64,000 nucleotides of DNA from Rhizobiales bacterium 64-17. Its GTDB lineage: Bacteria > Pseudomonadota > Alphaproteobacteria > Rhizobiales > Xanthobacteraceae. Position numbers and translations under genes: made by a program. Location: positions 54,120 to 118,119 of the forward strand of contig MKWA01000014.1 of assembly GCA_001899285.1 (NCBI GenBank). The letters are read 5' to 3'. Below the pieces are notes generated by a model. It saw only the letters and a program-made list of their open reading frames with translations, was not told the DNA's origin and searched no databases. This document shows, in pieces, positions 19,976 to 29,448 of the stretch; within the stretch, counting starts at the first letter, position 1; every line of letters starts with the position of its first letter.

Positions 19976-21901
19976 ATGGCCGCCGTCGGCTTCAAACGTC
20001 TCGGTCTGGTTCTGGCGGCGCTGGCGCTGCTGCTGGTCGGCATCGTCGCGGCCGCGCCGCTGATGATCTCGCCGGACGCGGTCCGCGAAGCGGTGCAGGA
20101 CGAGGTTCGCACGCTCACCGGTCTCGATCCGACCTTGAGCGGCGACGCAACGGTGTCGCTGTTTCCGCGCAGCTTCATCAGCTTCCACGACGTGAGCCTG
20201 GGCGACACTGGCGCTGCCAACGGCCCAGCCCTGACGGCGGAACGGCTCACCGCCGGACTGCGGGTACTGCCGCTGCTGCTCGGCCGCGTCGAGATCGTCG
20301 AAGTAACGCTCGAAGCCCCGGCGATCCGTGTCGATCTCACCGAGGACGGCCGCACCAACTGGTCGCCGCTGACCGCCAAGCTCATCCCCGGCAAGAAGCC
20401 GGCGCGGCTCGCGGCCTTCTCCGAAATCCGGATCGAGCGCGGCACCATCACGCTCACCGACAAGGCGCGCAATCTCAGCGAGACGCTGACGAATGTCGAG
20501 CTGTCGCTGGCCTGGCCGTCGATCTCCAAGAGCTTCGGCGCCACCGGCCGCGTCACCTGGCGCGGCGAACCGCTCGACATCAGCGCCACGCTCGGCGACT
20601 TCGCCGCGGCGCTGACCGGCGCCCGCTCCAGCCTGAAGATGCGCGTCTCCGGCAAGCCGATCAAAGCGGCATTCGACGGTGCGTTCAGCGCGCAGCCGAG
20701 CCTGAAGCTCGAAGGCACGCTCGCCGCCGATGGCGCCTCGCTGCGCAAGGTGATGGCGTGGAGCGGCCAGCGCGAGCCGCCGGGCGGCGGCTTCGGGCAT
20801 TTCGCCTTGAAAGCCCAGACGAACATCGTCGGCGGCACCATGGCGCTGACCGGCGTCAATGTCGAACTCGACGGCAATGTCGCCGAAGGCGTACTGACGC
20901 TCTCGAGCGACCAGCGGCAGGTGCTGCAAGGCACACTCGCCGCCGACAAGATCGATCTGACGCCCTATCTCGCCTCGGTGAAACTGCTCGCCGGCAACCG
21001 TCGGGCCTGGGACTCAGAGCCGATCGACATGTCCGGTCTCACCGGGTTCGACGTCGATCTGCGGCTGTCGGCGGCCAAGGTGGCGCTGACCTCGACCACG
21101 CTCAACCGCACCGCGCTCGCCGCCAATCTGCGCAACGGCCATTTGCTCGTCACCGTCGGTGAATCGCAGGGGTTCGGTGGGACCATCACCGGCACCTTCA
21201 CCATCGCCAACGCCGCAAAGGGCGTCGATGTGAAGACGCAGATGCAACTCCAGTCAGTCAATCTCGACAGTTGCCTGACCGAGCTGATCGGCTTCAAGCG
21301 GCTGGAAGGCACCGGCAACATCACGCTGGCGCTGGAAGGCTCCGGCGGCAATGTGCTCGACATCACCCGCACGCTCAACGGCGCGGCGACGCTGACCGCG
21401 CGGCGTGGCGCCATTACCGGGCTCAATGTCGAACAACTGCTGCGCCGGCTCGAACGCCGGCCACTGTCCGGCGGCGGCGATTTCCGCAGCGGGCAGACGC
21501 CCTATGAGCGGCTCTCGCTGCAGCTCAAGGTCGTCGACGGCACCATCCATGTCGAGGACACGGACATCACCGGCTCGGCGGTGAAACTGGCGCTCGCCGG
21601 CACCGCCTCGATCCCCGAACGCGAATTCGATCTCAAGGGCACGGCCGCGCTGGTGAACGGCGCCGGGACCGCCGCGTTCGAACTGCCATTCGTGATGCAG
21701 GGCTCGTGGGCCGATCCGCTGCTGCTGCCCGATCCGCGCAGCCTGATCCGCCGCTCCGGTGCCGCCGCGCCGCTGCTCGACGCGGTGCGCAGCCGCAACG
21801 ACGGCGCGATCCGCAATGCCATTGAGCGGCTGACCGGCTCGCAGCGCCCGACCGCCTCCGCACCGGCTGGTGTCGCGCCAGTGAGCGCCCCGGCGAATTA
21901 G
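19976..21901 (+). CDS. AsmA family protein
   Basis: A 641-residue protein with one N-terminal membrane anchor (about 8-30) and a long periplasmic part rich in beta structure. It ends in an AsmA C-terminal domain (GVDVKTQMQLQSVNLDSCLTELIGF; LNGAATLTARRGAITGLNVEQ). AsmA-like proteins are thought to bridge inner and outer membranes and affect phospholipid transport and outer-membrane assembly. It starts 141 bases after the permease gene and converges on potI with only six bases between the stops. Confidence 0.93.
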   Translation: MAAVGFKRLGLVLAALALLLVGIVAAAPLMISPDAVREAVQDEVRTLTGLDPTLSGDATVSLFPRSFISFHDVSLGDTGAANGPALTAERLTAGLRVLPLLLGRVEIVEVTLEAPAIRVDLTEDGRTNWSPLTAKLIPGKKPARLAAFSEIRIERGTITLTDKARNLSETLTNVELSLAWPSISKSFGATGRVTWRGEPLDISATLGDFAAALTGARSSLKMRVSGKPIKAAFDGAFSAQPSLKLEGTLAADGASLRKVMAWSGQREPPGGGFGHFALKAQTNIVGGTMALTGVNVELDGNVAEGVLTLSSDQRQVLQGTLAADKIDLTPYLASVKLLAGNRRAWDSEPIDMSGLTGFDVDLRLSAAKVALTSTTLNRTALAANLRNGHLLVTVGESQGFGGTITGTFTIANAAKGVDVKTQMQLQSVNLDSCLTELIGFKRLEGTGNITLALEGSGGNVLDITRTLNGAATLTARRGAITGLNVEQLLRRLERRPLSGGGDFRSGQTPYERLSLQLKVVDGTIHVEDTDITGSAVKLALAGTASIPEREFDLKGTAALVNGAGTAAFELPFVMQGSWADPLLLPDPRSLIRRSGAAAPLLDAVRSRNDGAIRNAIERLTGSQRPTASAPAGVAPVSAPAN

Positions 21902-21907
21902 CCGCCG

Positions 21908-22720
21908 CTACAGCGGCGCGCCGGCCGCGCGCTGACGCCGTGCGGCGTTGCGCTTGCCGATCAGCGACACCACCGTCAGGCCGACCGCCACCGTCGCGAT
22001 CATCAGCGTGCAGATCGCGTTGATCTCCGGTTTCACGCCGAGCCGCACCTCCGAATAGATACGGATCGGCAGCGTCGTCGCGCCGGGGCCGGTGGTGAAG
22101 CTCGCGATCACCAGATCGTCGATCGACAGAGTGAAGGCGAGCATCCAGCCGGCGGCGATCGCCGGAAAGATCAGTGGCAGCGTGACGAGGAAAAACGTAC
22201 GCCCCGGCGTCGCGCCGAGATCCTGCGCCGCTTCGGTGAGGCTGCGGTCGAAGGTGGCGAGCCGCGACTGCACCACCACCGTGACGAAGCACATGGTCAG
22301 CGTCGTATGCGCGATGGTCACGGTCCAGAATCCGCGGTCGACGTCGAGCGCGACGAACAGCAGCAGCAGCGACAGGCCGGTGATCACTTCCGGCATCACC
22401 AACGGCGCATAGACCATGCCGGCGAACAGGGTCCGGCCATGGAAGCGCCGCCGGCCGGTCAACGCCAGTGCCGCCATGGTGCCGAGCACCGTCGCGGCTG
22501 TCGCCGACATTAGCGCGATGCGCAGCGTCGTCCAGGCAGCGGCGAGCATCGCGCTGTCCTCAAGCAGCGCTGCATACCAGCGCAGCGACCAGCCGCCCCA
22601 CACCGTCACCAGCCGCGAGGCATTGAACGAATAAATGATCAGGATCGCGATCGGCAGATAAAGGAACGCGAGGCCGAGCGTCAGCGACACCATGTTGAAC
22701 GACGAGAAGCGGCGCGTCAT
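21908..22720 (-). CDS. potI: Spermidine/putrescine-type ABC transporter permease PotI
   Basis: A 270-residue inner-membrane permease with about six membrane segments and the EAA loop EAAQDLGATPGRTFFLVTLP. It resembles the PotI/PotC subunit of polyamine importers. Its ATG overlaps the stop of the upstream potH gene (ATGA, 22717-22720), as expected for a co-translated heterodimer. The gene symbol follows family likeness; the real substrate could be another small cation. Confidence 0.9.
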   Translation of the reverse strand: MTRRFSSFNMVSLTLGLAFLYLPIAILIIYSFNASRLVTVWGGWSLRWYAALLEDSAMLAAAWTTLRIALMSATAATVLGTMAALALTGRRRFHGRTLFAGMVYAPLVMPEVITGLSLLLLFVALDVDRGFWTVTIAHTTLTMCFVTVVVQSRLATFDRSLTEAAQDLGATPGRTFFLVTLPLIFPAIAAGWMLAFTLSIDDLVIASFTTGPGATTLPIRIYSEVRLGVKPEINAICTLMIATVAVGLTVVSLIGKRNAARRQRAAGAPL

Positions 22721-23631
22721 CGGCGCGCTCCGTCGAGTTCGCGCTGCTGCAGCCGCTCGTAAATCATGAGCGGCACCACCAGCACCATCAGCAGCACCAC
22801 CGCCAGCGCGGACGCGAGCGGCCAGTCCTTGTTACCGAAGAACTCGGTCCACAGGGTCTGGCCGATCATCAGGCTTTCCGAACTGCCGAGCAGATCGGGA
22901 ATGACGAATTCGCCGACAACCGGGATGAAGCACAGCAAACAGCCGGCGAACACGCCGCGCATGGCGAGCGGCACCGTCACCAACCAGAATGCGCGCCAGC
23001 GCGGACAGCCGAGATCGGCGGCGGCTTCTAAGAAGCTCTCGTCCTGTTTCTCCAGCGCCGCATAGAGCGGCAGCACCATGAACGGCAGATAGGAATAGAC
23101 CACGCCGATATAGATCGCGGTGTCGCTGGCAAGCCACGCCGCCGGCTGCGATATGATGCCGAGCGCCATCAGCACGTCGTTCAACAGGCCGTCGCGCTGC
23201 AGGATGTTGATCCACGCATAGATGCGGATCAGGAACGAGGTCCAGAACGGCAGGATGACCAGCAACACCAGCACCGGCTGAAGGCGGCGCGGCGCGCGCG
23301 CCATCGCATAGGCCATCGGAAAGCCGAGCGCGAGCAGCATCAGCGTCGACAGCGCAGCGACCTGCACACTCTTGAGGTACGACAGCAGATAGATCGTGTC
23401 CGACGCGAGAAGCCGATAGGTTTCCAGCGTCAGCGCCGAGGCGAAATCGTAAAATCCCGAGAGGCCCTGCGACCAGTCGAGCACCGGCAGATAGGGCGGC
23501 TGCGCGATCACCGTCTCCGAGACGCTGATGCGCAGGACGATGACGAACGGAACCAGGAAAAACGCCAGCAGCCAGAGATACGGCAACGCCACGGTGAGGC
23601 GCCCGCCGCGCTGTTGGTCGCCGGCACTCAT
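22717..23631 (-). CDS. potH: Spermidine/putrescine-type ABC transporter permease PotH
   Basis: A 304-residue permease, partner of PotI, with the EAA loop EAAADLGCPRWRAFWLVTVP and the usual long periplasmic stretch after the first membrane helix. ATG 23631 (MSAGDQQ) overlaps the stop of the ATPase gene (23628-23631). The frame extends upstream to 23664, but that would add 11 atypical residues. Confidence 0.9.
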   Translation of the reverse strand: MSAGDQQRGGRLTVALPYLWLLAFFLVPFVIVLRISVSETVIAQPPYLPVLDWSQGLSGFYDFASALTLETYRLLASDTIYLLSYLKSVQVAALSTLMLLALGFPMAYAMARAPRRLQPVLVLLVILPFWTSFLIRIYAWINILQRDGLLNDVLMALGIISQPAAWLASDTAIYIGVVYSYLPFMVLPLYAALEKQDESFLEAAADLGCPRWRAFWLVTVPLAMRGVFAGCLLCFIPVVGEFVIPDLLGSSESLMIGQTLWTEFFGNKDWPLASALAVVLLMVLVVPLMIYERLQQRELDGARR

Positions 23632-24740
23632 GGCGGCAGCACCAGTCCGGCATCGGCCGGCCACGACAGCGTGACGCGATCGTTGAGGCCCATCGCCGGC
23701 CCGCCGGCGCGGACCGCGTTGGCGACCGCCGCCTTCATCGACAGACCGCCGGCGACCGCCACCTTGTAGAGCGACTTGTCGCCGCGATAGCCGACCTCGC
23801 TCACCGTGCCGGCAACGTTATTGTCGCCGCTCGTGGCAAGCGCGATCTTCTCTGGCCGCACGGCGAGCACCACGGCATCGCCCGGCTTCAACCCCGCCGG
23901 CACCGGCGCGCGCAACAGGCCGAGCGCATCGGTCGCGACGCCGGAGCCATCCGCGGCTACCCGCCCTTCGATAATATTGATGTCGCCGATGAACTGCGCG
24001 GCCCAGCGCGTGCGCGGCCGTTCGTAGATCTCCGCCGGCGCGCCGGTCTGGACGATGCGTCCCTTGTCCATCAGCGCGATACGGTCGGCCATCACCATCG
24101 CCTCCTCCTGATCGTGGGTGACGATCACGAAGGTGAGGCCGAGGCGGCGGCGCAATTCCATCAACTCGAACTGCGTCTCCTCGCGCAGCTTGCGGTCGAG
24201 CGCCGCCATCGGCTCGTCGAGCAGCAGCACGCGCGGGCGCTTGGCGAGCGAGCGGGCGAGCGCCACGCGCTGCCGCTGGCCGCCGGACAGTTGATCCGGC
24301 TTGCGCTCGCCGAGGCCGGTGAGCCGCGCCAGCGCCAGCATCTCGGCGACTCGCGTCTCGATCTCCCCGCGCGGCAGACCTTCGCGCTTGAGGCCGAAGG
24401 CGATATTGCCGGCGACCGTCAAATGCGGAAACAGCGCGTAGCTCTGGAACATCATGTTGACCGGCCGCCGGTATGGCGGCACGGCGGAGATGTCCTTGCC
24501 GTCGAGCAGCACGCGGCCGGTATCCGGCGTCTCGAACCCGGCCAGCATGCGCAGCAGCGTGGTCTTGCCGCAGCCGGACGGGCCGAGCAGCGCGACGAAC
24601 TCGTTGGCCGCAATATCGAGCGACAGGTCATCGACCGCTGCCACCGAACCAAACCGGCGGCCGACGCGGTCGAACCGCACCAAGGGCGGGCGCTCCGCTT
24701 GTGGCGCCGCCCCGCCGGCGCCTCCTCCACTTGCTTCCAT
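23628..24740 (-). CDS. potG: Polyamine-type ABC transporter ATP-binding protein
   Basis: An ATPase subunit of about 370 residues. Walker A is GPSGCGKTTLL, the signature LSGGQRQR, Walker B VLLLDEPMAALD, and the switch His is in VIVTHDQEEA. A C-terminal TOBE domain runs from about residue 280. The start is uncertain: ATG 24740 (MEASGGG), 24764 or 24803 all precede the conserved part. It heads a tightly overlapping potG-potH-potI unit. No polyamine-binding protein gene (potF/potD) is present at either end. Confidence 0.9.
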   Translation of the reverse strand: MEASGGGAGGAAPQAERPPLVRFDRVGRRFGSVAAVDDLSLDIAANEFVALLGPSGCGKTTLLRMLAGFETPDTGRVLLDGKDISAVPPYRRPVNMMFQSYALFPHLTVAGNIAFGLKREGLPRGEIETRVAEMLALARLTGLGERKPDQLSGGQRQRVALARSLAKRPRVLLLDEPMAALDRKLREETQFELMELRRRLGLTFVIVTHDQEEAMVMADRIALMDKGRIVQTGAPAEIYERPRTRWAAQFIGDINIIEGRVAADGSGVATDALGLLRAPVPAGLKPGDAVVLAVRPEKIALATSGDNNVAGTVSEVGYRGDKSLYKVAVAGGLSMKAAVANAVRAGGPAMGLNDRVTLSWPADAGLVLPP

Positions 24741-24836
24741 CGGCCCGCGTCCCCTCGCCGGCATGCTCACGAACGGCGCGCGAAAGCGCGGCGCACGCCT
24801 CAATAGGCCAAATGGTCGGGAAAGCGAAGCCGCGCG

Positions 24837-25334
24837 TCAGCCGAACGCGCTGATGTCCTCAGGCAGCTTGCCGGGGAGCCGGGGCGCCGGGCCGTAATAG
24901 TCGCCAATCTGCACGCTGGTGCGGGGATTGGCGACGATCGACATCAACCGCTGGTGCAGTGCCTTCAGTGATACCGGCTTGCACAGGAATTCGTTGATGC
25001 CGAGCCGCGCCGCCTCCATCACCCGCCACCGCTCGCGGTAGCCGGTGAGCATGATGATCGGCAGATCGGGGGTCGGAAACACCCCCGGCGAACGGACGAT
25101 CCGCACGAATTCCGGACCGTTGAGCAGCGGCATTTCCCAGTCGAGGATGACGACATCGGGCGACAGCGTGCGCACGATTTCAAGTCCGGCGATGCCGTCC
25201 TCGGCCTCGTGCAGCCCCTTGACGCCGATATTGAGCAGCAGCCCGCGCACGATTTTGCGCATGTACTGGTTGTCATCGACAATCAGCACATTGAGCTGCT
25301 GGATCAGGAATTCGGCGTGTTTGGCGGGTAACAT
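24837..25334 (-). CDS. Single-domain response regulator (first of a tandem pair)
   Basis: A 165-residue CheY-like receiver. It has the acidic pair Asp20-Asp21, phospho-acceptor Asp65 (VVILDWEMP), Thr in MLTGY, and Lys in FLCKPVS. It lacks a DNA-binding or enzymatic output domain. A C-terminal extension of about 40 residues ends with an IGDYYGPAPR segment shared with the adjacent paralogue. ATG 25334 (MLPAKHAEFL) is chosen over 25343. No histidine kinase adjoins it. Confidence 0.93.
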   Translation of the reverse strand: MLPAKHAEFLIQQLNVLIVDDNQYMRKIVRGLLLNIGVKGLHEAEDGIAGLEIVRTLSPDVVILDWEMPLLNGPEFVRIVRSPGVFPTPDLPIIMLTGYRERWRVMEAARLGINEFLCKPVSLKALHQRLMSIVANPRTSVQIGDYYGPAPRLPGKLPEDISAFG

Positions 25335-25481
25335 GACGCACACAACTGACGAGGGCCGGCGCTCCGGACGCGACCGCGATGGCGATCCTGCCCCGGAAAC
25401 CTCACCGGCGCGTTAATTCCCATCGCGTTTTCAAGCGAAGTGGGGACCGGTTCGCGTGACGAAAACGCGTCAAATAAAAGC

Positions 25482-26021
25482 TCAACTGAGCAAAACCAGC
25501 TCGTTGTAGCCGCCGTCGCCCACCGGCATGTCGGCGAGCTTGCGTGGCGCCGGACCGTAATAGTTGCCGTGCTGGATCACCGGGCGCGGATGCAGCACCA
25601 CCGCCTTGATGCGGTCGAGCAGCGCCTTCGACGATACCGGCTTGAGCAGGAATTCGTTGACGCCGATCTTGACCGCCTCGATCACCCGCGAGCGTTCGCC
25701 GTGGCCGGTCAGCATGATGATCGGCACATCGGGATAGGGAAATGTCTGCGGCGAGCGCACCAGCCGGACGAAGCCGCAGCCGTCGAGGCCGGGCATCTCC
25801 CAGTCGACGATCACCAGATGCGGCGCCGTCGTGCGGATTGCTTCAAGGCCGGCGATGCCGTCGGCCGCTTCGCTGATGTGACGCACGCCGATGCTGATCA
25901 GCAGCGTGCGCACCACCTTGCGCATGTAATGTTCGTCATCGATGACCAGCACCTTCAACGCTTCCAGCCGCGCCGCGAGGTCGCGATCGGTCACCGGTTT
26001 TGCGATGGCTGTTTCGATCAT
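25482..26021 (-). CDS. Single-domain response regulator (second of a tandem pair)
   Basis: A 179-residue receiver closely resembling the neighbour. It has Asp28-Asp29, phospho-acceptor Asp73 (LVIVDWEMP), Thr in MLTGH, and Lys in FLLKPVS. The C-terminal tail repeats a YYGPAPR motif. AGGA lies upstream of ATG 26021 (MIETAIAK). The shared tail and shared ADGIAGLE and YMRK(I/V)V segments show gene duplication. No output domain is present, so signalling would go through protein contacts. Confidence 0.93.
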   Translation of the reverse strand: MIETAIAKPVTDRDLAARLEALKVLVIDDEHYMRKVVRTLLISIGVRHISEAADGIAGLEAIRTTAPHLVIVDWEMPGLDGCGFVRLVRSPQTFPYPDVPIIMLTGHGERSRVIEAVKIGVNEFLLKPVSSKALLDRIKAVVLHPRPVIQHGNYYGPAPRKLADMPVGDGGYNELVLLS

Positions 26022-26106
26022 GATCCTGATTGGACCATAATCCCGGAACAATTACGTAAAATGGCTCAGAATAATTGGCGGCGCGCCGTTAACTCGGCGG
26101 CAACCA

Positions 26107-27606
26107 TCATGCAGAGGGCGGCGGTGGGGTCTGCGCCATAAAGGCCGCGAGCGTCGTTGCCTGAATCTCGGACGTGGTGAGGCCGAGCTTGGTCCGCCGC
26201 CACAGCACGTCCTCGGCGGTCTGCGCCCATTCCTCGCGCATCAGATAACGGACTTCCGCGCCGGTGAGATCGCCGGTGAACACCGGGCCGAGATCGTCCA
26301 TGGACGCGACGTTGCCGAGGATCGTTTCGGTGCGCAGGCCATAGGCATGCACCAGCCGCCGCGCCAGCGTCTCCGGCACGAACGGCCAGCGCTCGCGCAG
26401 GCCCGCCAGCACTTCGTCGATCTTGTCGAAACTGAATTCGCCGCCGGGCAGCGCGGCGGTCGCGGTCCATGGCGCCTTGACCGGCAGCACCGACGACAAC
26501 CGTGCCAATGCCTCCTCCGCGAGCCTGCGGAACGTGGTGATCTTGCCGCCATAGACCGTGAGCAGCGGCGCCTTTTTCCGCTCGCGGTCGAGCACCAAGG
26601 CATAATCGCGGGTCACGTCCTCCGGCTTGCCGTGACCATCATCCAGCAACGAGCGGATGCCGGCATAGCGCCACAGGATTTCGTCGGTCGTCACCACGTC
26701 GCGGAAATAGACATTCACCGCACGGCACAGATAAGCGACCTCGTCGGGCGTCGGCGCCGGCGTGTTGACGTCGCCGACGAACGGACGGTCGGTTGTGCCG
26801 ATCAAGGTGAAATCCGTGCCGAACGGCAGCGCGAAGACGATGCGCTTGTCATCCGTTTGCAGGAAATAGCCGCTGTCATGGGCGAACCGTCCGCGCACGA
26901 CGATGTGGCTGCCCTGAACCAGCCGCATCGGCTTCGGCAGCGGCACCCGCAGGATGATGTCCGCCACCTGTTGCGCCCATGGCCCGGCGGCGTTGACCAG
27001 CACACGCGCGGTCGCCGCCTGACGGCGGCCGCGATTGTTGAGCACCAGCTTCCATTCGTCGGCGCCGCGCTCGGCGAGCGTCAGCCGCGTGCGCGGCCGC
27101 ACCGACGCACCACGGTCGGCGGCGTCGCGCGCCGCCAGCACCACCAGCCGCGCGTCGTCGACCGCACAGTCGGAATATTCGAACGCATAACGATAGCTGC
27201 GCTTGAGCGGCGCGCCGGCCGGGTGATGCGTGAGATCGATGGTCTTGGTCGGCGGCAGCAGCTTGTGCGCGCCGAGGTGGTCGTACAGGAACAGGCCCGC
27301 GCGCAACTTGAGTGGCGAGCGCGGCCCCGGCGACGGCGGCAGCACGAAGCGCATCGGCCGCACCACATGCGGCGCGGTACGCAGCAGCACCTCCCGTTCG
27401 GACAAGGCTTCGCGCACCAGCCGGAACGCGCCGTGTTCGAGATAGCGCAGGCCGCCGTGAATGAGCTTCGAGGACGCCGACGATGTCCCGGAGGCGAGGT
27501 CATTCTGCTCGACCAGCAGCACCTTGAGGCCGCGCCCGGCCGCATCGCGCGCAATGCCGGCGCCGTTGATGCCGCCGCCGACAATGGCCAGATCGAAATC
27601 GGGCAT
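26107..27606 (-). CDS. glpD: Aerobic glycerol-3-phosphate dehydrogenase
   Basis: A membrane-associated flavoenzyme that oxidises sn-glycerol 3-phosphate to dihydroxyacetone phosphate and passes electrons to quinone. The 499-residue protein opens with an FAD-binding motif (LAIVGGGINGAGIARDAAGR). The family signature GTSSASSKLIHGGLRYLE follows, and the C-terminal DAO domain is intact. ATG 27606 (MPDFDLA) sits directly at the conserved N-terminus; the frame continues to 27747 but the extra part is not conserved in character. No glpK or glpF lies nearby. Confidence 0.96.
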   Translation of the reverse strand: MPDFDLAIVGGGINGAGIARDAAGRGLKVLLVEQNDLASGTSSASSKLIHGGLRYLEHGAFRLVREALSEREVLLRTAPHVVRPMRFVLPPSPGPRSPLKLRAGLFLYDHLGAHKLLPPTKTIDLTHHPAGAPLKRSYRYAFEYSDCAVDDARLVVLAARDAADRGASVRPRTRLTLAERGADEWKLVLNNRGRRQAATARVLVNAAGPWAQQVADIILRVPLPKPMRLVQGSHIVVRGRFAHDSGYFLQTDDKRIVFALPFGTDFTLIGTTDRPFVGDVNTPAPTPDEVAYLCRAVNVYFRDVVTTDEILWRYAGIRSLLDDGHGKPEDVTRDYALVLDRERKKAPLLTVYGGKITTFRRLAEEALARLSSVLPVKAPWTATAALPGGEFSFDKIDEVLAGLRERWPFVPETLARRLVHAYGLRTETILGNVASMDDLGPVFTGDLTGAEVRYLMREEWAQTAEDVLWRRTKLGLTTSEIQATTLAAFMAQTPPPPSA

Positions 27607-27851
27607 CCGTTGAGCCTGTTCCCAAACCGCCGGTTCGCGCCTGTAGCGGAGGCCGTGAGTCGCGCCTGTTGATTCGCACCGTTGATTCGCTTGGCGCCCA
27701 CAATGCGGTTGCGGTCGCCGCTCTTCAAGCAAAGTGAGGCTTTTCACGTCCTCGCGAGCCGCTTTTAGCGCCTTGAAACACGCGCTCTTGGCCTTATCTC
27801 AAGGAAGGGGGTAGATTTTCGATTATTGCGTGTCCCGTTATCCGGATTGTG

Positions 27852-28718
27852 ATGCCCTCCCCTCGTCTCCTCGTCATCGAAGGCAATTCCCCGCAAACGC
27901 TCGGCGAGCATGTCGCGGTCGGCGGCACGCCCGCCCACAAGGGCTATTCCGACCTGCTGCGCGAACTGATGCCCGGCGCGGTGGTCGACACCTGCCATCC
28001 CGGCGATCCGTCCGCATATCTGCCCGATGGACAGGCGCTCGAAGGCTATGACGGCGTGGCGATCACCGGATCGTCGCTGCATATCTACGACAGCGTGCCG
28101 GAAGTCACCCGGCAGATCGAACTGGTGCGCGAGGTGTTGAAGGCAAAGACGCCGGTATTCGGCTCATGCTGGGGTCTGCAGGTGCTCACCGTCGCCGCCG
28201 GCGGCGCGGTGCGCCGCAATCCGAAAGGCCGCGAACTCGGCTTCGGCCGCAGCATCCGCCTCACCGAAGCGGGGCGGAAGCATCCAATGTATGCCGACAA
28301 GCCGACCGTGTTCAACGCGCCGACGGTGCATCTCGATGAGGTCGAGACGCTGGCGCCGGGGCAGACCGTGCTCGCCTGCAACGACGTCAGCGATGTGCAG
28401 AGCGCCGAGATCAAACTCAACGGCGCCACCGCGTGGGGCGTACAATACCACCCGGAATATCCGCTGAGCGAACTGGCGGTGATCGTGCGCCGGATCGGCG
28501 GACGGCTGATCGGCGAGAACTTTTTCACCGACGTGGCCGACATCGAGGACTTCGCACAGGAACTGGAAACACTCGATCAGCACCCGGACACCAAGCGTCT
28601 TGCCTGGCGCCATGGCGTCGGCCGCAACGTGCTCGACCGGTTGATGCGCACGGCCGAGGTACGCAACTGGATCGAATTCCAGGTGCTGCCGATGCGCGTG
28701 AAGCGCGGGCGCCACTGA
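27852..28718 (+). CDS. Class I glutamine amidotransferase-like protein
   Basis: A 288-residue protein with the class I amidotransferase fold. The nucleophile is Cys106 (PVFGSCWGLQ) and the catalytic His and Glu lie in QYHPEY. It resembles the GMP-synthase-like amidotransferases that hydrolyse gamma-glutamyl compounds, but it has no synthetase domain, so the acceptor is unknown. About 80 residues follow the catalytic domain (FAQELETLDQHPDTKRLAW onward). ATG 27852 is used; a GTG immediately before it is also possible. The SDR gene follows 16 bases later, probably in one operon. Confidence 0.88.
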   Translation: MPSPRLLVIEGNSPQTLGEHVAVGGTPAHKGYSDLLRELMPGAVVDTCHPGDPSAYLPDGQALEGYDGVAITGSSLHIYDSVPEVTRQIELVREVLKAKTPVFGSCWGLQVLTVAAGGAVRRNPKGRELGFGRSIRLTEAGRKHPMYADKPTVFNAPTVHLDEVETLAPGQTVLACNDVSDVQSAEIKLNGATAWGVQYHPEYPLSELAVIVRRIGGRLIGENFFTDVADIEDFAQELETLDQHPDTKRLAWRHGVGRNVLDRLMRTAEVRNWIEFQVLPMRVKRGRH

Positions 28719-28734
28719 ACCCGAGAGGCAGACG

Positions 28735-29442
28735 ATGCACGATTTCAGCGGACGCACCGTCATCGTCACCGGCGGCACCGGCGCGTTGGGCAACGCCGTC
28801 GTCGCGAAACTGATCGCCGCCGGCGCGCGTTGTCGCGTGCCGTATCGCGACGCGAACGATGCCCAGCGTCATCCGCTGCGCGGCGATCCGAACCTGACAC
28901 TGATCGAGGCCGGCAATCTGGCCGACGAAGTCGTGGTCGCGCGGCTCTATCAGGGCGTGTCGCCGTTGTGGGCCTCGATCCACATCGCCGGCGGGTTCGC
29001 TGCGGGCAAGGTGGCCGACACTGATCGCGCCGCGCTGCAGGCGCAGCTCGACGGCAATCTCGTCTCCTGTTTCCTGTGCTGCCGCGCCGCGATCGGCGCG
29101 ATGCAAAGCAGACAGAACTCGGGCGGCCGCATCGTCAATGTCGCCGCGCGCCCTGCGTTGGAGTGGCGCACCGGCGCCGGCATGGCCGCCTATGCCATCA
29201 GCAAGGCCGGCGTCGCCGCGCTCACGGTGGCGATGGCGCAGGAAACGGCAGGCGACGGCATTCTCGTCAACGCGGTCGCGCCTTCGACCATGGACACACC
29301 GGCGAACCGCAAGGCGATGCCGAAGGCGGATCACGCCGCATGGCCGTCGGTCGATGACGTGGCGGCGACGATCCTGTTTCTGGCGTCAGTGGACAACACC
29401 GTGACGCGCGGCGCGGTCGTGCCGGTTTACGGGAAGAGTTGA
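28735..29442 (+). CDS. Short-chain dehydrogenase/reductase family protein
   Basis: A 235-residue SDR with the NAD(P)-binding glycine motif (VIVTGGTGALGNAVVAKL) and the YxxxK catalytic pair (MAAYAISKAGV). The usual catalytic Ser region reads IVNVAARPALEW, with Ala where Ser normally stands, so activity may be altered. The C-terminus ends with TRGAVVPVYGKS, typical of the family. The substrate is unknown. It is likely co-transcribed with the amidotransferase upstream. Confidence 0.9.
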   Translation: MHDFSGRTVIVTGGTGALGNAVVAKLIAAGARCRVPYRDANDAQRHPLRGDPNLTLIEAGNLADEVVVARLYQGVSPLWASIHIAGGFAAGKVADTDRAALQAQLDGNLVSCFLCCRAAIGAMQSRQNSGGRIVNVAARPALEWRTGAGMAAYAISKAGVAALTVAMAQETAGDGILVNAVAPSTMDTPANRKAMPKADHAAWPSVDDVAATILFLASVDNTVTRGAVVPVYGKS

Positions 29443-29448
29443 AAGAAG

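Noticed and set aside
18175..21162. A 995-residue plus-strand frame across the permease and AsmA genes
   Set aside because: It is extremely Arg/Ala-rich, has no domain, and covers parts of two well-supported genes in other frames.
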